Positions 51,320-61,346 are shown, counted from the first letter of the stretch. The stretch: DNA of 64,000 bases from Natrinema salinisoli (GCF_020405205.1 NZ_CP084469.1:3038001-3102000), one strand, 5' to 3'. Made by a program: numbers and translations. Notes: a model not told the origin generated them from the sequence alone.

Positions 51320-52384
51320 CTATCGAGGGGCGACGACGTGCGCGTCGTCGGGTTCGAAGCCGACCGTCAGTTCGTCGCCCTCCGGGATCTCGTCGAGCCG
51401 GAGCACGATTTTCCTGTCGTTCCAGCGGCCGTTGACGCGGACCGTCTCGCCGAGGAACTCGCTGGTCTCGACGCGGACCGTCAGCCGGTTGCGGTCGGCG
51501 GATCGTGAGAGCCCGCCCGGCCGCACGCAGAAGGTGAGCCGATCGGTTCCGTCGACCACCGGCACGGTGAACGTCTCACCGCCGACTTCCACGCGTCCGT
51601 ACTCGCCGTCACGACTCCGAACCGGGGCGTCGAAGACGTTGTTGTCGCCGACGAACTCGGCGACGAATCGCGTCGCGGGTTCGCGATAGATCTCCTGTGG
51701 CCGTCCGATCTGTTCGACGCGGCCGCCGTTCATAACTGCGAGCCGATCGGATATCGCCAGCGCCTCCGCCTGATCGTGCGTGACGTAGACGGTCGTGATC
51801 CCGAGCTCCGACTGAATCCGCTTTATTTGTCGGCGCAGCGATTCCCGGAGCTGCGCGTCCAGCGCGCTCATCGGCTCGTCGAGCAAGAGGAGGTCCGGTG
51901 CCGGCGCGAGCGCTCGAGCCAGTGCAACCCGCTGTTGCTGGCCGCCCGAGAGCTGCTCGGGGTCGCGATCGTCCATTCCCTCGAGATCGACCAGTTCGAG
52001 CAACTCGGCGACGCGTTCGTCCACGGTCGTCCCGTCGGGCGGGTCCCGAAAGCGGAGGCCGTAGCCGACGTTTTCGGCGACGGTCATGTGGGGGAACAGC
52101 GCGTAGCTCTGGAAGACGACGCCGACGTCCCGTTCCTCGGGCGGGACGCCGGTCATCCCTCGACCGTCGAACCGGACGGCCCCCTCGGTCGGCTCTTCGA
52201 AGCCGGCGATCGCTCGGAGGGTCGTCGTCTTTCCGCAGCCCGAGGGACCGACGAGGGTGAAGAACTCCCCGTCGCGAACCGCGATGTCGACGTCCTCCAG
52301 TGCGACCGTCCCGCGATCCGGACCGTCCGTCACGCCAGTTCCGCCATAGACCTTCGACACGCCCTCGAGACTGAGTCCGGTCAC
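51320..52384 (-). CDS. ABC transporter ATPase of thiamine/iron-type importer
   Basis: 354 residues from GTG 52384, overlapping the permease stop (GTGA). Walker A: LVGPSGCGKTTTLRAIAGF; Q-loop VVFQSYALFPHM; signature LSGGQQQRVALARAL; Walker B LLLLDEPMSALD; H-loop VYVTHDQAEAL. The C-terminal TOBE-like domain (about 245-354) is typical of spermidine/iron/thiamine ATPases. Third gene of a three-gene operon with the permease and lipoprotein. Confidence 0.92.
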   Translation of the reverse strand: MTGLSLEGVSKVYGGTGVTDGPDRGTVALEDVDIAVRDGEFFTLVGPSGCGKTTTLRAIAGFEEPTEGAVRFDGRGMTGVPPEERDVGVVFQSYALFPHMTVAENVGYGLRFRDPPDGTTVDERVAELLELVDLEGMDDRDPEQLSGGQQQRVALARALAPAPDLLLLDEPMSALDAQLRESLRRQIKRIQSELGITTVYVTHDQAEALAISDRLAVMNGGRVEQIGRPQEIYREPATRFVAEFVGDNNVFDAPVRSRDGEYGRVEVGGETFTVPVVDGTDRLTFCVRPGGLSRSADRNRLTVRVETSEFLGETVRVNGRWNDRKIVLRLDEIPEGDELTVGFEPDDAHVVAPR

Positions 52385-54294
52385 CGTTCGAACCTCCCGC
52401 CGACGCGGTCGACGACGACGAAGCTCGCGGCCGTGATCACCAGCAACACGGTACCCATGGCGATAGCGGGGCCGGAGCGGCGGCCGAGATAGCGCTCGAC
52501 GGCGACGGGCATGGTGTAGGTGTCGCCGCCGCTGGCCAAAATCACCGTCGAAGAGAACTCGCCGATCGAGATGGCGAACGCGAAGGCGGTCCCGGCGACG
52601 ACGCCGCTGGCTACCAGCGGGAGTTCCACGTCCCGAAGCGCGCGGTACCGGGATGCGCCGAGCGCTCGAGCGGACTCGACCATCGCCGGATCGAGGTTCG
52701 CGAGCAGGGGCGAGACGTTGCGCGTGACGAAGGGGTAGGCGGCGACGGCGTGGGCGGCGACGATCGCGACCGCGCCCGTCACCTGAATCCGCCAGCCGCC
52801 GGGTAGCGGAATTCCGAAGACGAGTCCCTGCAGGAGGCCGATGCCGAAGACGACCCCGCTGACCGCGAGCGGCAACATCGCGAGCGTGTCGACGATCGCT
52901 CCACCGCGATCGGCGCGAACCGTCACGACCGAGACGACGATGCCCATCGGGACGGCGACGGCCAGCGTCGCGAGTCCGAACAGCAGCGAGTTCCGGATCG
53001 CGATCCACGGCAGGGTCTGGTAATCCGCCCCCTCGAGCTGGCGCTCGAGCAGGAAGGCGTAGTGACGCGTCGTGAACCCGCTTCCGTCCGTCACGCCGCC
53101 GACGACGAGGCTCGCCATCGGGCCGACGAAGACGATCAGGGTTACGAGCCCGTAGCCGACGATCGCCAGTCGACGGGGCGACAACGCCGTCCGGAGGTCG
53201 GGAAAGAGCGGCGTCCGGGACGGTGAGGTCGCCCCTCGAGCCAGTCCCGACTGCGCGGATTCGTACCGAAGGTAGGCGTAGGTCAACCCCAGCGAGAGGA
53301 TCGTCTCGAGGACGGCGAGCGTCGCGGCCTCAGAGTACGCCAGCCGACGGACGCGGTCGTAGATCCATACCTCGACGGTCGCGAGCTGCAGGCCGCCCAG
53401 CGCGAGCACGATCGGGAACGTCATGAACGTGAAGATGAAGGTCAGCAGTGCGCCCGTCAGGACGGCCGGCAGGAGCTGTGGAACGACCACGTCCCGGAAC
53501 GCACGACGCGGGCTCGCGCCGAGGCTGCGAGCGGTTTCGACGGTTCGAACGTCGACGGACTCCCAGGCGGCCACGGTGACGCGAGCCACCAGCGGGGCGT
53601 TGTAGAACGCGTGGGCGACGATTACGATCGCGAGCGGGTTCCACTCGATGAACGGATACGGTCCGACTCCGGCGATTCCGAGTAACTGGTTGAGCGTTCC
53701 CGTCCGACCGAACATCGCGTAGAACCCCACGGCGACCATGATTCCCGGCAAGACGAACGGGAGGATCGTCAGCGAACGCAGCGTCCGCCGACCCCGGAAT
53801 TCGTAGTTCGCGAGGATATACGCGGCGGACAGCCCCAGAGCGACGCTCGCAACCGTCGAGAGGGCGGCCTGATACGCCGTAAAGCCGAACAGCCCCTTCC
53901 GAATCCCCGGCGTCTCGAGGCTCGGCCACGGTATCGGTAACGGAACGCCGGGGATCGGGTACTCGAGGGAAACCGAGACGGAGACGGCCGCGAGCCAGCC
54001 GAGCAGCGACTCGAGGTGCGTCCGGACTGCCAGCGGCTCCGCGAAGACGTCCGCGAGGACACCGAAGTAGAACGGGTCGGTGAGTACCTCGCGGAAGAAC
54101 GCGAACGTCGCGACGCCGTCGTCGAAGGCGGCGTTGACGAAGACGACCCCGACCGGCAGGTAGAGCATGACGGCGAGGACGCCGGCCGTCGCGAGCGCCG
54201 TCAGGGAGAGGGCGTGGTGCTCGAGCCAGCGGCGAACGGCTGTGGACCGCTGTCGAAGCCCCGCCACCCGCACGGACCAGTCCGGTCGAGACAC
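52381..54294 (-). CDS. fused two-domain ABC permease (ThiP/FbpB type)
   Basis: 637 residues with two BPD_transp_1 units. EAA loops: ETARSLGASPRRAFRDVVVP (first) and ESARALGASRYRALRDVELP (second). About 12 helices. The size matches ThiP and FbpB, where a single chain forms the whole channel. It lies four bases from the substrate-binding gene and overlaps the ATPase gene. Confidence 0.91.
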   Translation of the reverse strand: MSRPDWSVRVAGLRQRSTAVRRWLEHHALSLTALATAGVLAVMLYLPVGVVFVNAAFDDGVATFAFFREVLTDPFYFGVLADVFAEPLAVRTHLESLLGWLAAVSVSVSLEYPIPGVPLPIPWPSLETPGIRKGLFGFTAYQAALSTVASVALGLSAAYILANYEFRGRRTLRSLTILPFVLPGIMVAVGFYAMFGRTGTLNQLLGIAGVGPYPFIEWNPLAIVIVAHAFYNAPLVARVTVAAWESVDVRTVETARSLGASPRRAFRDVVVPQLLPAVLTGALLTFIFTFMTFPIVLALGGLQLATVEVWIYDRVRRLAYSEAATLAVLETILSLGLTYAYLRYESAQSGLARGATSPSRTPLFPDLRTALSPRRLAIVGYGLVTLIVFVGPMASLVVGGVTDGSGFTTRHYAFLLERQLEGADYQTLPWIAIRNSLLFGLATLAVAVPMGIVVSVVTVRADRGGAIVDTLAMLPLAVSGVVFGIGLLQGLVFGIPLPGGWRIQVTGAVAIVAAHAVAAYPFVTRNVSPLLANLDPAMVESARALGASRYRALRDVELPLVASGVVAGTAFAFAISIGEFSSTVILASGGDTYTMPVAVERYLGRRSGPAIAMGTVLLVITAASFVVVDRVGGRFER

Positions 54295-54298
54295 GGGC

Positions 54299-55429
54299 CT
54301 ACTGGCTGGCGAACTCGCGCGCCCAGTTTTCGATCCAGCCGTCGAGGCTGCCCCGAAGCTCCTCGTAGCCGATCGTCACCGCCTCCGGCGGGACGTGTGC
54401 GTACCGGTCGAACTCCTCGTCGAGATCGACGTGTTCCGCGGCGACGGCCGGGAACTGGACGTTTCGCTGGGCGATCTGGGCCTGCGCATCGCTCGAGAGA
54501 GCGAAGTCGAGGAATTCGTACGCGAGATCGACCTCGCTCGCTCCCTCGAAGATCCCCATTCCCTCGGGGTTGGCGTACCCCTGATCGTTCGGGAAGGCGA
54601 TCTGGTGGCGACTCATATCGTAGTCGTACTGGTTGGCGAACACCTGATCGGTCGAGTACGAGACGACCATCGGCCGATCCCCCTCCATGTACGCACCGGT
54701 GTACGACTCGCTCCAGTCGTTGAGAACCCGGATCCCGTTGTCCATGAGTCCCTGCCAGTAGTCGAGGTATCCGTCCTCGCCGTAGGCGTCGATCGTCCAC
54801 AGCAAGAACGCCTGGCCGGGGTCGGACTGCTGGGCGTTCTGGGCGAGCAGGGCGTCCTCGTAGGCCGGTACGGTGAGATCGTCGAGCGTCTCGGGCTCGT
54901 CGACGACGTTCTCGTCGTAGACGAGACAGATGTAGCCCGTGTCGTAGGCGAGTACCCGGCCATGCGGGTCGCCCATGTCGAGTCCGTCCCGGATCCGGTC
55001 GGCCCGATCGATCCGATCGACGTTGAGGTCCCGAAGGAGACCGCCGTCGTCGAGATTGTCGTCGACTCTGACGAGGTCGTCGACGTTGGCCCCGAGATAG
55101 ACGTCGGCGTCGATATCGGCGCCTTGTTGTTCGCGATCGATGTAGTCGTTGATCCCGTTGTTCGGAACCGTCCACGTCAGTTCCGCGTCGGAGTACGCTT
55201 CCTCGAACGCCTCCTTGAGCCACGGCCCGGCCGGGTCCTCGCCGTCGACCATCGATTCGTAGGTCGCGACCCGAAGCTCCCCCTCGAGATCCGGGTCCTC
55301 CGGCTCCGGATCTCCGGTTCCGGTTCCGTTCCCGTTCCCCTGGTCGTTCTCCCCGTCGCGCGTCAGACAGCCGGCGAATCCGGCGACTGCACTCCCACCG
55401 ACCGCCCCCACGAACGTTCGTCGTTTCAT
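54299..55429 (-). CDS. thiamine-type ABC substrate-binding lipoprotein
   Basis: 376 residues. Tat-type leader KRRTFVGAVGGSAVAGFAGC with a lipobox Cys at residue 21, then a Gly/Glu/Asp linker. ThiB-like features: LRVATYESMVDGEDPAGPWL, NGINDYIDREQQGADIDADV, and GYICLVYDENVVDEPETLDD. Thiamine (or TPP) is favoured over iron by similarity; the upstream DNA shows no recognisable TPP riboswitch. It is exported and anchored, feeding the permease next door. Confidence 0.85.
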   Translation of the reverse strand: MKRRTFVGAVGGSAVAGFAGCLTRDGENDQGNGNGTGTGDPEPEDPDLEGELRVATYESMVDGEDPAGPWLKEAFEEAYSDAELTWTVPNNGINDYIDREQQGADIDADVYLGANVDDLVRVDDNLDDGGLLRDLNVDRIDRADRIRDGLDMGDPHGRVLAYDTGYICLVYDENVVDEPETLDDLTVPAYEDALLAQNAQQSDPGQAFLLWTIDAYGEDGYLDYWQGLMDNGIRVLNDWSESYTGAYMEGDRPMVVSYSTDQVFANQYDYDMSRHQIAFPNDQGYANPEGMGIFEGASEVDLAYEFLDFALSSDAQAQIAQRNVQFPAVAAEHVDLDEEFDRYAHVPPEAVTIGYEELRGSLDGWIENWAREFASQ

Positions 55430-55522
55430 TACCCGGTGGTTGCACTGGGTAGTCTTAAGACCCTTGATCGGCGTCGTGCCGTTTCGAACCCGCCGCTCGA
55501 GCCGAAAGACTTTGTTCCCCGA

Positions 55523-56659
55523 ATGCGACCCACGAATGTGACAGGGACCTCGACCGAGAGTGCCGGCGGAAACAGGCGCCGTCGGTACGTTCTCGCGGGA
55601 ATCGTCGTCGCACTGGGGATCGTGACCGGCGGCATCCTGCTCGAGGTCCTCGGAACGATCCTTTTCGCGCTTACCGTCGCCTACGTGTTGTTGCCGGTCC
55701 AGGGATGGCTCGTCAGGCGCGGCCTCTCCGAGTGGACCGGCGCGCTCGCTGCGACTCTAATCGGGTTCGTGAGTGCGATCGCGGTCTTCGCACCGATCGT
55801 CGTGGCGATGTACTTCCGCATCGAGCAGGTGGTCGACGCTGTCGAGGGACTCCCACGGGAGTTGACGATCACGGTGCTCGAGGTGGCGTACCCGATCAAA
55901 GCGGGCGAGGTCCAGACGATGGCGGCCGACTATCTCAGCGACGCTGCGACCTTGTTCGCGCTCGCGCTCCCGGTGCTCGCGATCAAGTTCGCGCTGTTCG
56001 TCGTCCTCCTCTTTGGTATCTTGCTCAAAGGCGATGAGGCGGGACGGGCCGCCGTCGCACCGATTCCCCATGAGTATCGAGACGTCGTCTACGCGCTCGC
56101 GACGCGCGCTCGCGAGACGCTGTACGCGATCTACGTCCTGCAGGTCGCGACCTCGATCGCGACGCTGGTCATTGCCTATCCGCTGTTCTGGGTTCTCGGC
56201 TACGAGGCGGCGTTGACGCTCGCTATCGTCGCCGCGGTTTTGCAGTTCGTCCCGATCATCGGTCCGAGTCTGCTCATCGCCCCGATCGCGCTCTATCACG
56301 TCGCCGCCGGCGATCTCGTCGCCGCTGTCCTGATGGGCGTTTTCGGCCTGTTGCTCGTGGCCTGGCTTCCCGATATCGCCGTTCGACCGCGGTTAGCCCG
56401 CCGCTCCGCCGGGCTGCCCGGCAGCCTCTACTTCGTCGGCTTCACCGGCGGCCTCTTCACGCTCGGCCCGATCGGCGTCGTCGTCGGTCCGTTACTCGTC
56501 GCGGTCTTCGTCGAAGCCGTCGATCTGCTCGCCGACGAGGTCAACACCGACGCCACGTTCGCGGAGATCATCGAACACGACCTCGAGGAACCGCCCGAGG
56601 AGCCGACCAGCGAAGAAACCACGTTCGCGGAGTCGAGTTCGGAGTTCGCAGACGACTGA
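55523..56659 (+). CDS. AI-2E family transporter (PF01594)
   Basis: 378 residues from ATG 55523. About eight helices; characteristic parts are TLVIAYPLFWVLGYEAALTL, AVLQFVPIIGPSLLIAPIAL and FTLGPIGVVVGPLLVAVFVE. These place it in the AI-2E/TqsA-like permease family, members of which export AI-2 or exchange Na+/H+. Substrate unknown. A Ser/Glu-rich acidic tail follows the last helix. Confidence 0.88.
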   Translation: MRPTNVTGTSTESAGGNRRRRYVLAGIVVALGIVTGGILLEVLGTILFALTVAYVLLPVQGWLVRRGLSEWTGALAATLIGFVSAIAVFAPIVVAMYFRIEQVVDAVEGLPRELTITVLEVAYPIKAGEVQTMAADYLSDAATLFALALPVLAIKFALFVVLLFGILLKGDEAGRAAVAPIPHEYRDVVYALATRARETLYAIYVLQVATSIATLVIAYPLFWVLGYEAALTLAIVAAVLQFVPIIGPSLLIAPIALYHVAAGDLVAAVLMGVFGLLLVAWLPDIAVRPRLARRSAGLPGSLYFVGFTGGLFTLGPIGVVVGPLLVAVFVEAVDLLADEVNTDATFAEIIEHDLEEPPEEPTSEETTFAESSSEFADD

Positions 56660-56740
56660 CCGCTCGCTCGAGATCGGAGGCGGATCGCGGCGACACCACG
56701 GACCACCGACACTTTTCACTTCGCTCCCCGTCCGTTCAGT

Positions 56741-57346
56741 ATGGTCCGGAGTAGCACCATCGTCAACGCGGTCATCGGAGCCGTTATCGGCGTCGTCCTC
56801 TCGTTCATCCCCCTCTCTCCGGCTCTCGGCGGGGCCGTCGCGGGATTTCTCGAGGGGCCGAACGAGCGTGCGGGCACGATTGCGGGAGCACTGGCCGGCG
56901 TGATCACGTTCCTTCCGATCGTCGCCGGTAGCTTCCTGCTTTTCGGCTTCCTCGGGCTCGGACTCCTGGGCGGCGCTCCGGGTAGCGGGATCGCCTTCGC
57001 CTCGATTTTCATCTTCGGGTTCCTCTTCTTCGTGCTCGTCTACACCGTCGGCTTCTCGGCACTCGGCGGCTATCTGGGGGCGTACCTCGCGCGGGAGTAT
57101 CCCGACCGACAGCGCCGGACTCGGGACACGATCGGGTTCGAGACGGACGGCGACCGACCGCCTCGTACCGCTGACACCGTTTCCACCCGTGACGGCGACG
57201 TCGACACGGCGTCGACCCGGGATCGCGATGCCGATGCGACATCGGCACGGGACCCCGACGCCGAGTCGGATCGATCCACGTCGAGCGGATTCGAAGGAGA
57301 TCGGTATTCGGGGCGGGACCGAGATCGTGAATCGGACCTCGAGTAA
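56741..57346 (+). CDS. DUF5518-like membrane protein
   Basis: 201 residues. Four helices in the first 130 residues, with NAVIGAVIGVVLSFIPLSPA and LGGAVAGFLEGPNERAGTIA typical of DUF5518 membrane proteins of haloarchaea. The rest is a disordered, Arg/Asp-rich tail with degenerate repeats (TRDGDVDTASTRDRDADATS). Function unknown. Confidence 0.82.
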   Translation: MVRSSTIVNAVIGAVIGVVLSFIPLSPALGGAVAGFLEGPNERAGTIAGALAGVITFLPIVAGSFLLFGFLGLGLLGGAPGSGIAFASIFIFGFLFFVLVYTVGFSALGGYLGAYLAREYPDRQRRTRDTIGFETDGDRPPRTADTVSTRDGDVDTASTRDRDADATSARDPDAESDRSTSSGFEGDRYSGRDRDRESDLE

Positions 57347-57384
57347 CCCCGTTTCCCACGAAACCGCCCTATCCGCGCCGCGAG

Positions 57385-58662
57385 TCACTCGTATCTGAGC
57401 GCGTCGATCGGATCCGTCCGCGCCGCCCGCCAGGCGGGATACAGTCCGGCGACGATCCCCACGAGCATTCCGACGACGACCGCGAGCGCGACGTACTCGA
57501 GGGGGTAAACGAGCGGGAGATCGATGTACTGCGCGCCGAGATAGCCCCCGAGGAGTCCGAGCCCGGTCCCGAGGATGGACCCGATGACGCCGAGGACGAT
57601 GGATTCGGTGAGAAAGAGGCCGAGAACGTCGCGGTTTTGCGCGCCGACCGCTTTCATGATGCCGATCTCGCGGGTCCGTTCGGTGACGCTCACGAGCATG
57701 ATGTTCGCGATGCCGATCGAGCCGACCAGCAGGGAGATGGCCGCGATGCCCACGATGAAGTTCCGCAGGAGGTCCAGGACGTCCTGCAGCTGCTGGAGGA
57801 GTTCCGTACTCGTCTGAAACCGGACGGCGAGGTCGTCGCCCATCAGCTCACTCGCGTCGGAGCGGTCGCTCTCGAGGTAGGCGGTCGCGCTCTCCCGGGC
57901 GGCGTCGATGTCGGCGTCGGCGGCCGACGGGGCCTCGACGACGATCGCGAGGAAGCGAACGTCGCTACCCGTTTCGGTTTCGGTATCGCCCCCACCACCG
58001 CCCAGCGCCGACGCCTGCTCCGTGTAGTAGGGGTCCGTCGGCACGTAGATCCGAGGCGAGGACTCGAACCCCTCGAAGGGACTTTGCCCCTCGCTCGTGT
58101 CGGTGATGCCGACCACCTCGAGCGTCGTCTGCTGGCCGCCGAAGATCGTTACCGTGAGTTCGTCGCCGACGGTGACGTTCTCCTCGAACTGGTTCGCCGC
58201 CGCCGGATTCAGCACGGCCTCGCGTTCGCCCATCCGGAACTGTCTCCCTTCCGCCAGCCGTTCCTCACGGATGTACGACGGCCCCGAGGCGATCAACCCG
58301 TTCCCCTGTGCGACCGTCTCGTTGCCGTTCGAAACCGTCTGCATCTGAATGTTCGCGTAGCCGTACGCTGCGTCGACGTCTTCGAGTTCCTCGACCGCCT
58401 CGAGATCGTCCTGCGTGAAGACGGGCTGGGCGCCCGCGAGCGGGCCGCCCTCGGTGTCGGGCTCGGCGGCCCAGCCGTAGACGTTGCGCTGGTCGTCCGG
58501 GCTGATGTCGCCGATGATCCCCGCCTGCAAACTGGCGCCCAGCGTGACGAACGCGATCACCGCCGCGATGCCGATCACGATCCCCAGCGTCGTCAGCGCC
58601 GATCGGAGCTTGTGACCGCGAATGGACCGCCAGGAGAGTCGCAGGCTCTCGAGCGGGTTCAT
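57385..58662 (-). CDS. MacB-type ABC permease (FtsX domain)
   Basis: 425 residues: helix 1 (about 16-40), a MacB_PCD periplasmic domain (about 45-265), then three helices with VGSIGIANIMLVSVTERTRE and IGIMKAVGAQNRDVLGLFLT (FtsX). Such proteins act as mechanotransmission subunits or release lipoproteins/peptides rather than classic channels. Overlaps the ATPase gene by four bases. Confidence 0.92.
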   Translation of the reverse strand: MNPLESLRLSWRSIRGHKLRSALTTLGIVIGIAAVIAFVTLGASLQAGIIGDISPDDQRNVYGWAAEPDTEGGPLAGAQPVFTQDDLEAVEELEDVDAAYGYANIQMQTVSNGNETVAQGNGLIASGPSYIREERLAEGRQFRMGEREAVLNPAAANQFEENVTVGDELTVTIFGGQQTTLEVVGITDTSEGQSPFEGFESSPRIYVPTDPYYTEQASALGGGGGDTETETGSDVRFLAIVVEAPSAADADIDAARESATAYLESDRSDASELMGDDLAVRFQTSTELLQQLQDVLDLLRNFIVGIAAISLLVGSIGIANIMLVSVTERTREIGIMKAVGAQNRDVLGLFLTESIVLGVIGSILGTGLGLLGGYLGAQYIDLPLVYPLEYVALAVVVGMLVGIVAGLYPAWRAARTDPIDALRYE

Positions 58663-59420
58663 TCGGAATCGGCCCCCGGATCCGACTCTCGGCCCGCGAT
58701 CGAATCCGTCGTCACGCCGTCGTTGCCGGGTCCGTCGAGTTCCTCGATCCGCTCGATTTTCCCGTCGAGCAGGTGGACGATCCGGTCGGCCCGCTCGGCG
58801 ACGTGTCGCTCGTGGGTGACGACCAGCATCGTCGTTCCGGCCGCGTGAAACTCGTCGAAGAGGTCCAGGATGTCCGCCTCGGTGTCCGTATCGAGGTTCC
58901 CCGACGGCTCGTCGGCCAGAACGATCGCCGGATCGTTGACGAGCGCCCGCGCGAGCGCGACCCGCTGGCGCTGGCCGCCCGACAGTTCGTTCGGGAGGTG
59001 ATCCGCCCGGTCTCCGAGGCCGACCCGCTCGAGCAGGTCCCGCGCCCGTTCCCGGCGCTCCGCGCGATCGATACCCTGGAACAACTGCGGTAGCGCGACG
59101 TTCTCGAGGGCGTTCAGCCGCGGCATGAGGTTGAACGTCTGGAAGACGAACCCGACCTCAGTCCCCCGGAGCCGGGTTCGTTCGCGGTCACCGAGCGCCC
59201 CGACCGTTCGACCGCCGACGGCGACCGACCCCTCCGTCGGCGTGTCGAGACAGCCGACGAGGTTCATCAGCGTCGATTTGCCGGACCCGCTCGGTCCCAT
59301 GATGGCAGTATAGGACCCCTGTGGCACCTCGAGCGTGACGCCGTCGAGCGCGTGCACCGGCTCGCCGATCCGGTAGGTCTTGTGGACGTTCGAGAGGGCT
59401 ACCGCCGTCTCCCGTACCAT
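58659..59420 (-). CDS. MacB/LolD-type ABC ATPase
   Basis: 253 residues. Walker A: AIMGPSGSGKSTLMNLVGCL; Q-loop VFQTFNLMPRLNALEN; signature LSGGQRQRVALARALV; Walker B IVLADEPSGNLDTDTE; H-loop VVTHERHVAERA. Belongs to the MacB/LolD/FtsE class and pairs with the FtsX-type permease downstream. The substrate is not predictable from the context. Confidence 0.93.
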   Translation of the reverse strand: MVRETAVALSNVHKTYRIGEPVHALDGVTLEVPQGSYTAIMGPSGSGKSTLMNLVGCLDTPTEGSVAVGGRTVGALGDRERTRLRGTEVGFVFQTFNLMPRLNALENVALPQLFQGIDRAERRERARDLLERVGLGDRADHLPNELSGGQRQRVALARALVNDPAIVLADEPSGNLDTDTEADILDLFDEFHAAGTTMLVVTHERHVAERADRIVHLLDGKIERIEELDGPGNDGVTTDSIAGRESDPGADSE

Positions 59421-59592
59421 GGAGGGTCGTCCACGGACGGTTCAAAAAAAGTTCGGCGCAACGAGGGGACGTGCGAAAACGGGTTCGACGCCGGTCGGGG
59501 ACTCGAGACGATCGATCGAACGCCGACCCGTCGATCTCCGAGTGTCGTCGCGAGATGTAACGTTTTTCTCGCCGCCGCTCGCTTGAGGAACC

Positions 59593-60297
59593 ATGAAGAC
59601 GGAAGGCGGCTCCACCGCGGCGAAACGCCGCGCCGGCGAACGGGCGGCCGAGGCGGTCGAAGACGGATTCGTCGTCGGACTCGGTACCGGCTCGACGACG
59701 GCCCACGCGATCCGGGCGATCGGTCGCGCCGTCGACGACGGCCTCGCGGTCCGCGGGATTCCGACCTCGTTCCAGTCCCGCCAGCTCGCGCTCGAGGTCG
59801 GGATCCCCCTGACCGATCTCGACGCGGTCGACGGCGTCGACCTCGCGATCGACGGTGCCGATCAGGTCGTCGACGGCGAAACCGGCGCTCACGGCGCCCT
59901 CATCAAGGGCGGCGGTGCGGCTCACGCGCGCGAGAAGCTCGTCGATACGGCGGCAGACCGGTTCGTCGTCGTCGCCGATCCCTCGAAGCTGACCGACCGA
60001 CTCGAGCGCCCGGTTCCGGTCGAAGTGCTCCCCGACGCCCACACCGTTACGGCGGACCGGATCGAGGAGCTGGGCGGCGACCCGACGCTCCGCGACGCCG
60101 AGCGAAAGGACGGCCCCGTCGTGACCGACAACGGCAATCTTGTGCTGGACTGTGCGTTCGGTCCCATCGACGATCCCGACGAACTGGCGACGCGACTCTC
60201 GAGGCTCCCCGGTGTCGTCGAACACGGCCTGTTCGTCGGGGTGGCCGACGCGACGTACGTCGGTACCGACGACGGGGTCGAGGTCCGTCGCTACTGA
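59593..60297 (+). CDS. rpiA: ribose-5-phosphate isomerase A
   Basis: 234 residues; interconverts ribose-5-P and ribulose-5-P. Motifs: VGLGTGSTTAHAIRAIGR, VDLAIDGADQVVDGETGAHG, LIKGGGAAHAREKLVDTAAD and GPVVTDNGNLVLDCAFGPID. All active-site residues of RpiA (the Asp/Asp pair in DGAD and Lys in KGGG) are present. A TATA-like element near 59558-59566 gives a short leader. Confidence 0.95.
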   Translation: MKTEGGSTAAKRRAGERAAEAVEDGFVVGLGTGSTTAHAIRAIGRAVDDGLAVRGIPTSFQSRQLALEVGIPLTDLDAVDGVDLAIDGADQVVDGETGAHGALIKGGGAAHAREKLVDTAADRFVVVADPSKLTDRLERPVPVEVLPDAHTVTADRIEELGGDPTLRDAERKDGPVVTDNGNLVLDCAFGPIDDPDELATRLSRLPGVVEHGLFVGVADATYVGTDDGVEVRRY

Positions 60298-60310
60298 CTC
60301 GAGTTCGAAA

Positions 60311-60754
60311 TTATCCCCTTTCGCTTCGGTACTCGACCACAGTGTCCGTCGGCCCGCCGACCGGTTTCGGAAACAGGCCGGCGGCCACGTAACATGCCCC
60401 GAACAGACGGGTTACCGGCACCACCCACCGTTTCACCTCGAGCTCGTCGGCGTTCTCGTAGGCGACCGCCAGAGCGAGTTCGACGGTCGTTCGGGGGACC
60501 AATGCGAGGACGAACCCGACGGCGGCGAGTGCGTTCCGGACGCTCGTCGGGACCTCCTCGTCGCGACCGAGGAGCCAGACGAACGCCATCCCCTCGAGCC
60601 GAGCGATCGGAATCGTCCAGGGCCGGAACCGTCCGGCGTCAGGGGTTTCGAACGCCAGCCGTTCGCCGTAGCCGATGAGTCTCCCCGGTGCGATCACCTC
60701 GAACAGTCCGACGCCGATTGCCAGTGCTCGACGGACGGGTCCCACTTCGGTCAC
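60311..60754 (-). CDS. membrane protein, paralog of the adjacent gene
   Basis: 147 residues from GTG 60754, overlapping the upstream paralog's stop (GTGA). Shares ARLEGMAFVWLL and LEVKRWVVPVTRLFGACYVA with the gene at 60751-61206. Three or four helices. No known function; a tandem duplication within one operon. Confidence 0.72.
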   Translation of the reverse strand: MTEVGPVRRALAIGVGLFEVIAPGRLIGYGERLAFETPDAGRFRPWTIPIARLEGMAFVWLLGRDEEVPTSVRNALAAVGFVLALVPRTTVELALAVAYENADELEVKRWVVPVTRLFGACYVAAGLFPKPVGGPTDTVVEYRSERG

Positions 60755-61206
60755 CTCGAGCGGATCCGCAGCCGGCGCGAGGACTGGTCTCCGTCGTCGC
60801 GACCCTCGTCGGACGCCGTCTCCGTGCCCGTGCTCCGCGAGAGCAGCGTGACGGTCAGGTAGAGGACGCCGAGCAGCCGCGCTGCGGGCACGACCCACGG
60901 CTGTACCTCGAGGTCGTCGGTGTCGGCGTAGACCAGATGCTGGCTGAGTCCGATGATCGGCCGTGGGACGAGGACGAGCGTCAGCCCGGCGAGCCCGAGC
61001 AGGGCGGAGACGAGCGTTGATCCCTGTCGGCGGCGGACGAGCAGCCAGACGAAGACGAGCCCCTCGAGCCGAGCGCCCGTCAGCGCGAGCGGCCGTCGCC
61101 GGGCCGCGTCGGGGTTTCGCAGACCGATCCGCTCACAGGCCTCGATGACCGGCTTCGGTTTGATAATCTCGAGCAGTCCGAAGCCGATCAGGAGCGTGCG
61201 CAGCAT
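60751..61206 (-). CDS. membrane protein, first of a paralogous pair
   Basis: 151 residues from ATG 61206. MLRTLLIGFGLLEIIKPKPV, ARLEGLVFVWLL and LEVQPWVVPAARLLGVLYLT define the family pattern. Helices at about 1-18, 60-85 and 105-130; an Arg/Asp-rich tail. Unknown function. Confidence 0.75.
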   Translation of the reverse strand: MLRTLLIGFGLLEIIKPKPVIEACERIGLRNPDAARRRPLALTGARLEGLVFVWLLVRRRQGSTLVSALLGLAGLTLVLVPRPIIGLSQHLVYADTDDLEVQPWVVPAARLLGVLYLTVTLLSRSTGTETASDEGRDDGDQSSRRLRIRSR

Positions 61207-61346
61207 GGCCACGTCTACGACGGGGAGCAGCAAAAAACTCGACCTGGGTATGACCACCCATCGGTCGTCGCGGTCCGATCGGCGCTGGTGCCGATACTCG
61301 CCGCTATTCGGCGTAGCGTCCGAAAAAATCGCGTTAGTATCGAACC

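Noticed and set aside
55430-55522. TPP riboswitch upstream of the thiamine-type importer
   Set aside because: The 93-bp gap lacks the conserved CTGAGA-type THI elements and is too short for the full aptamer plus promoters.
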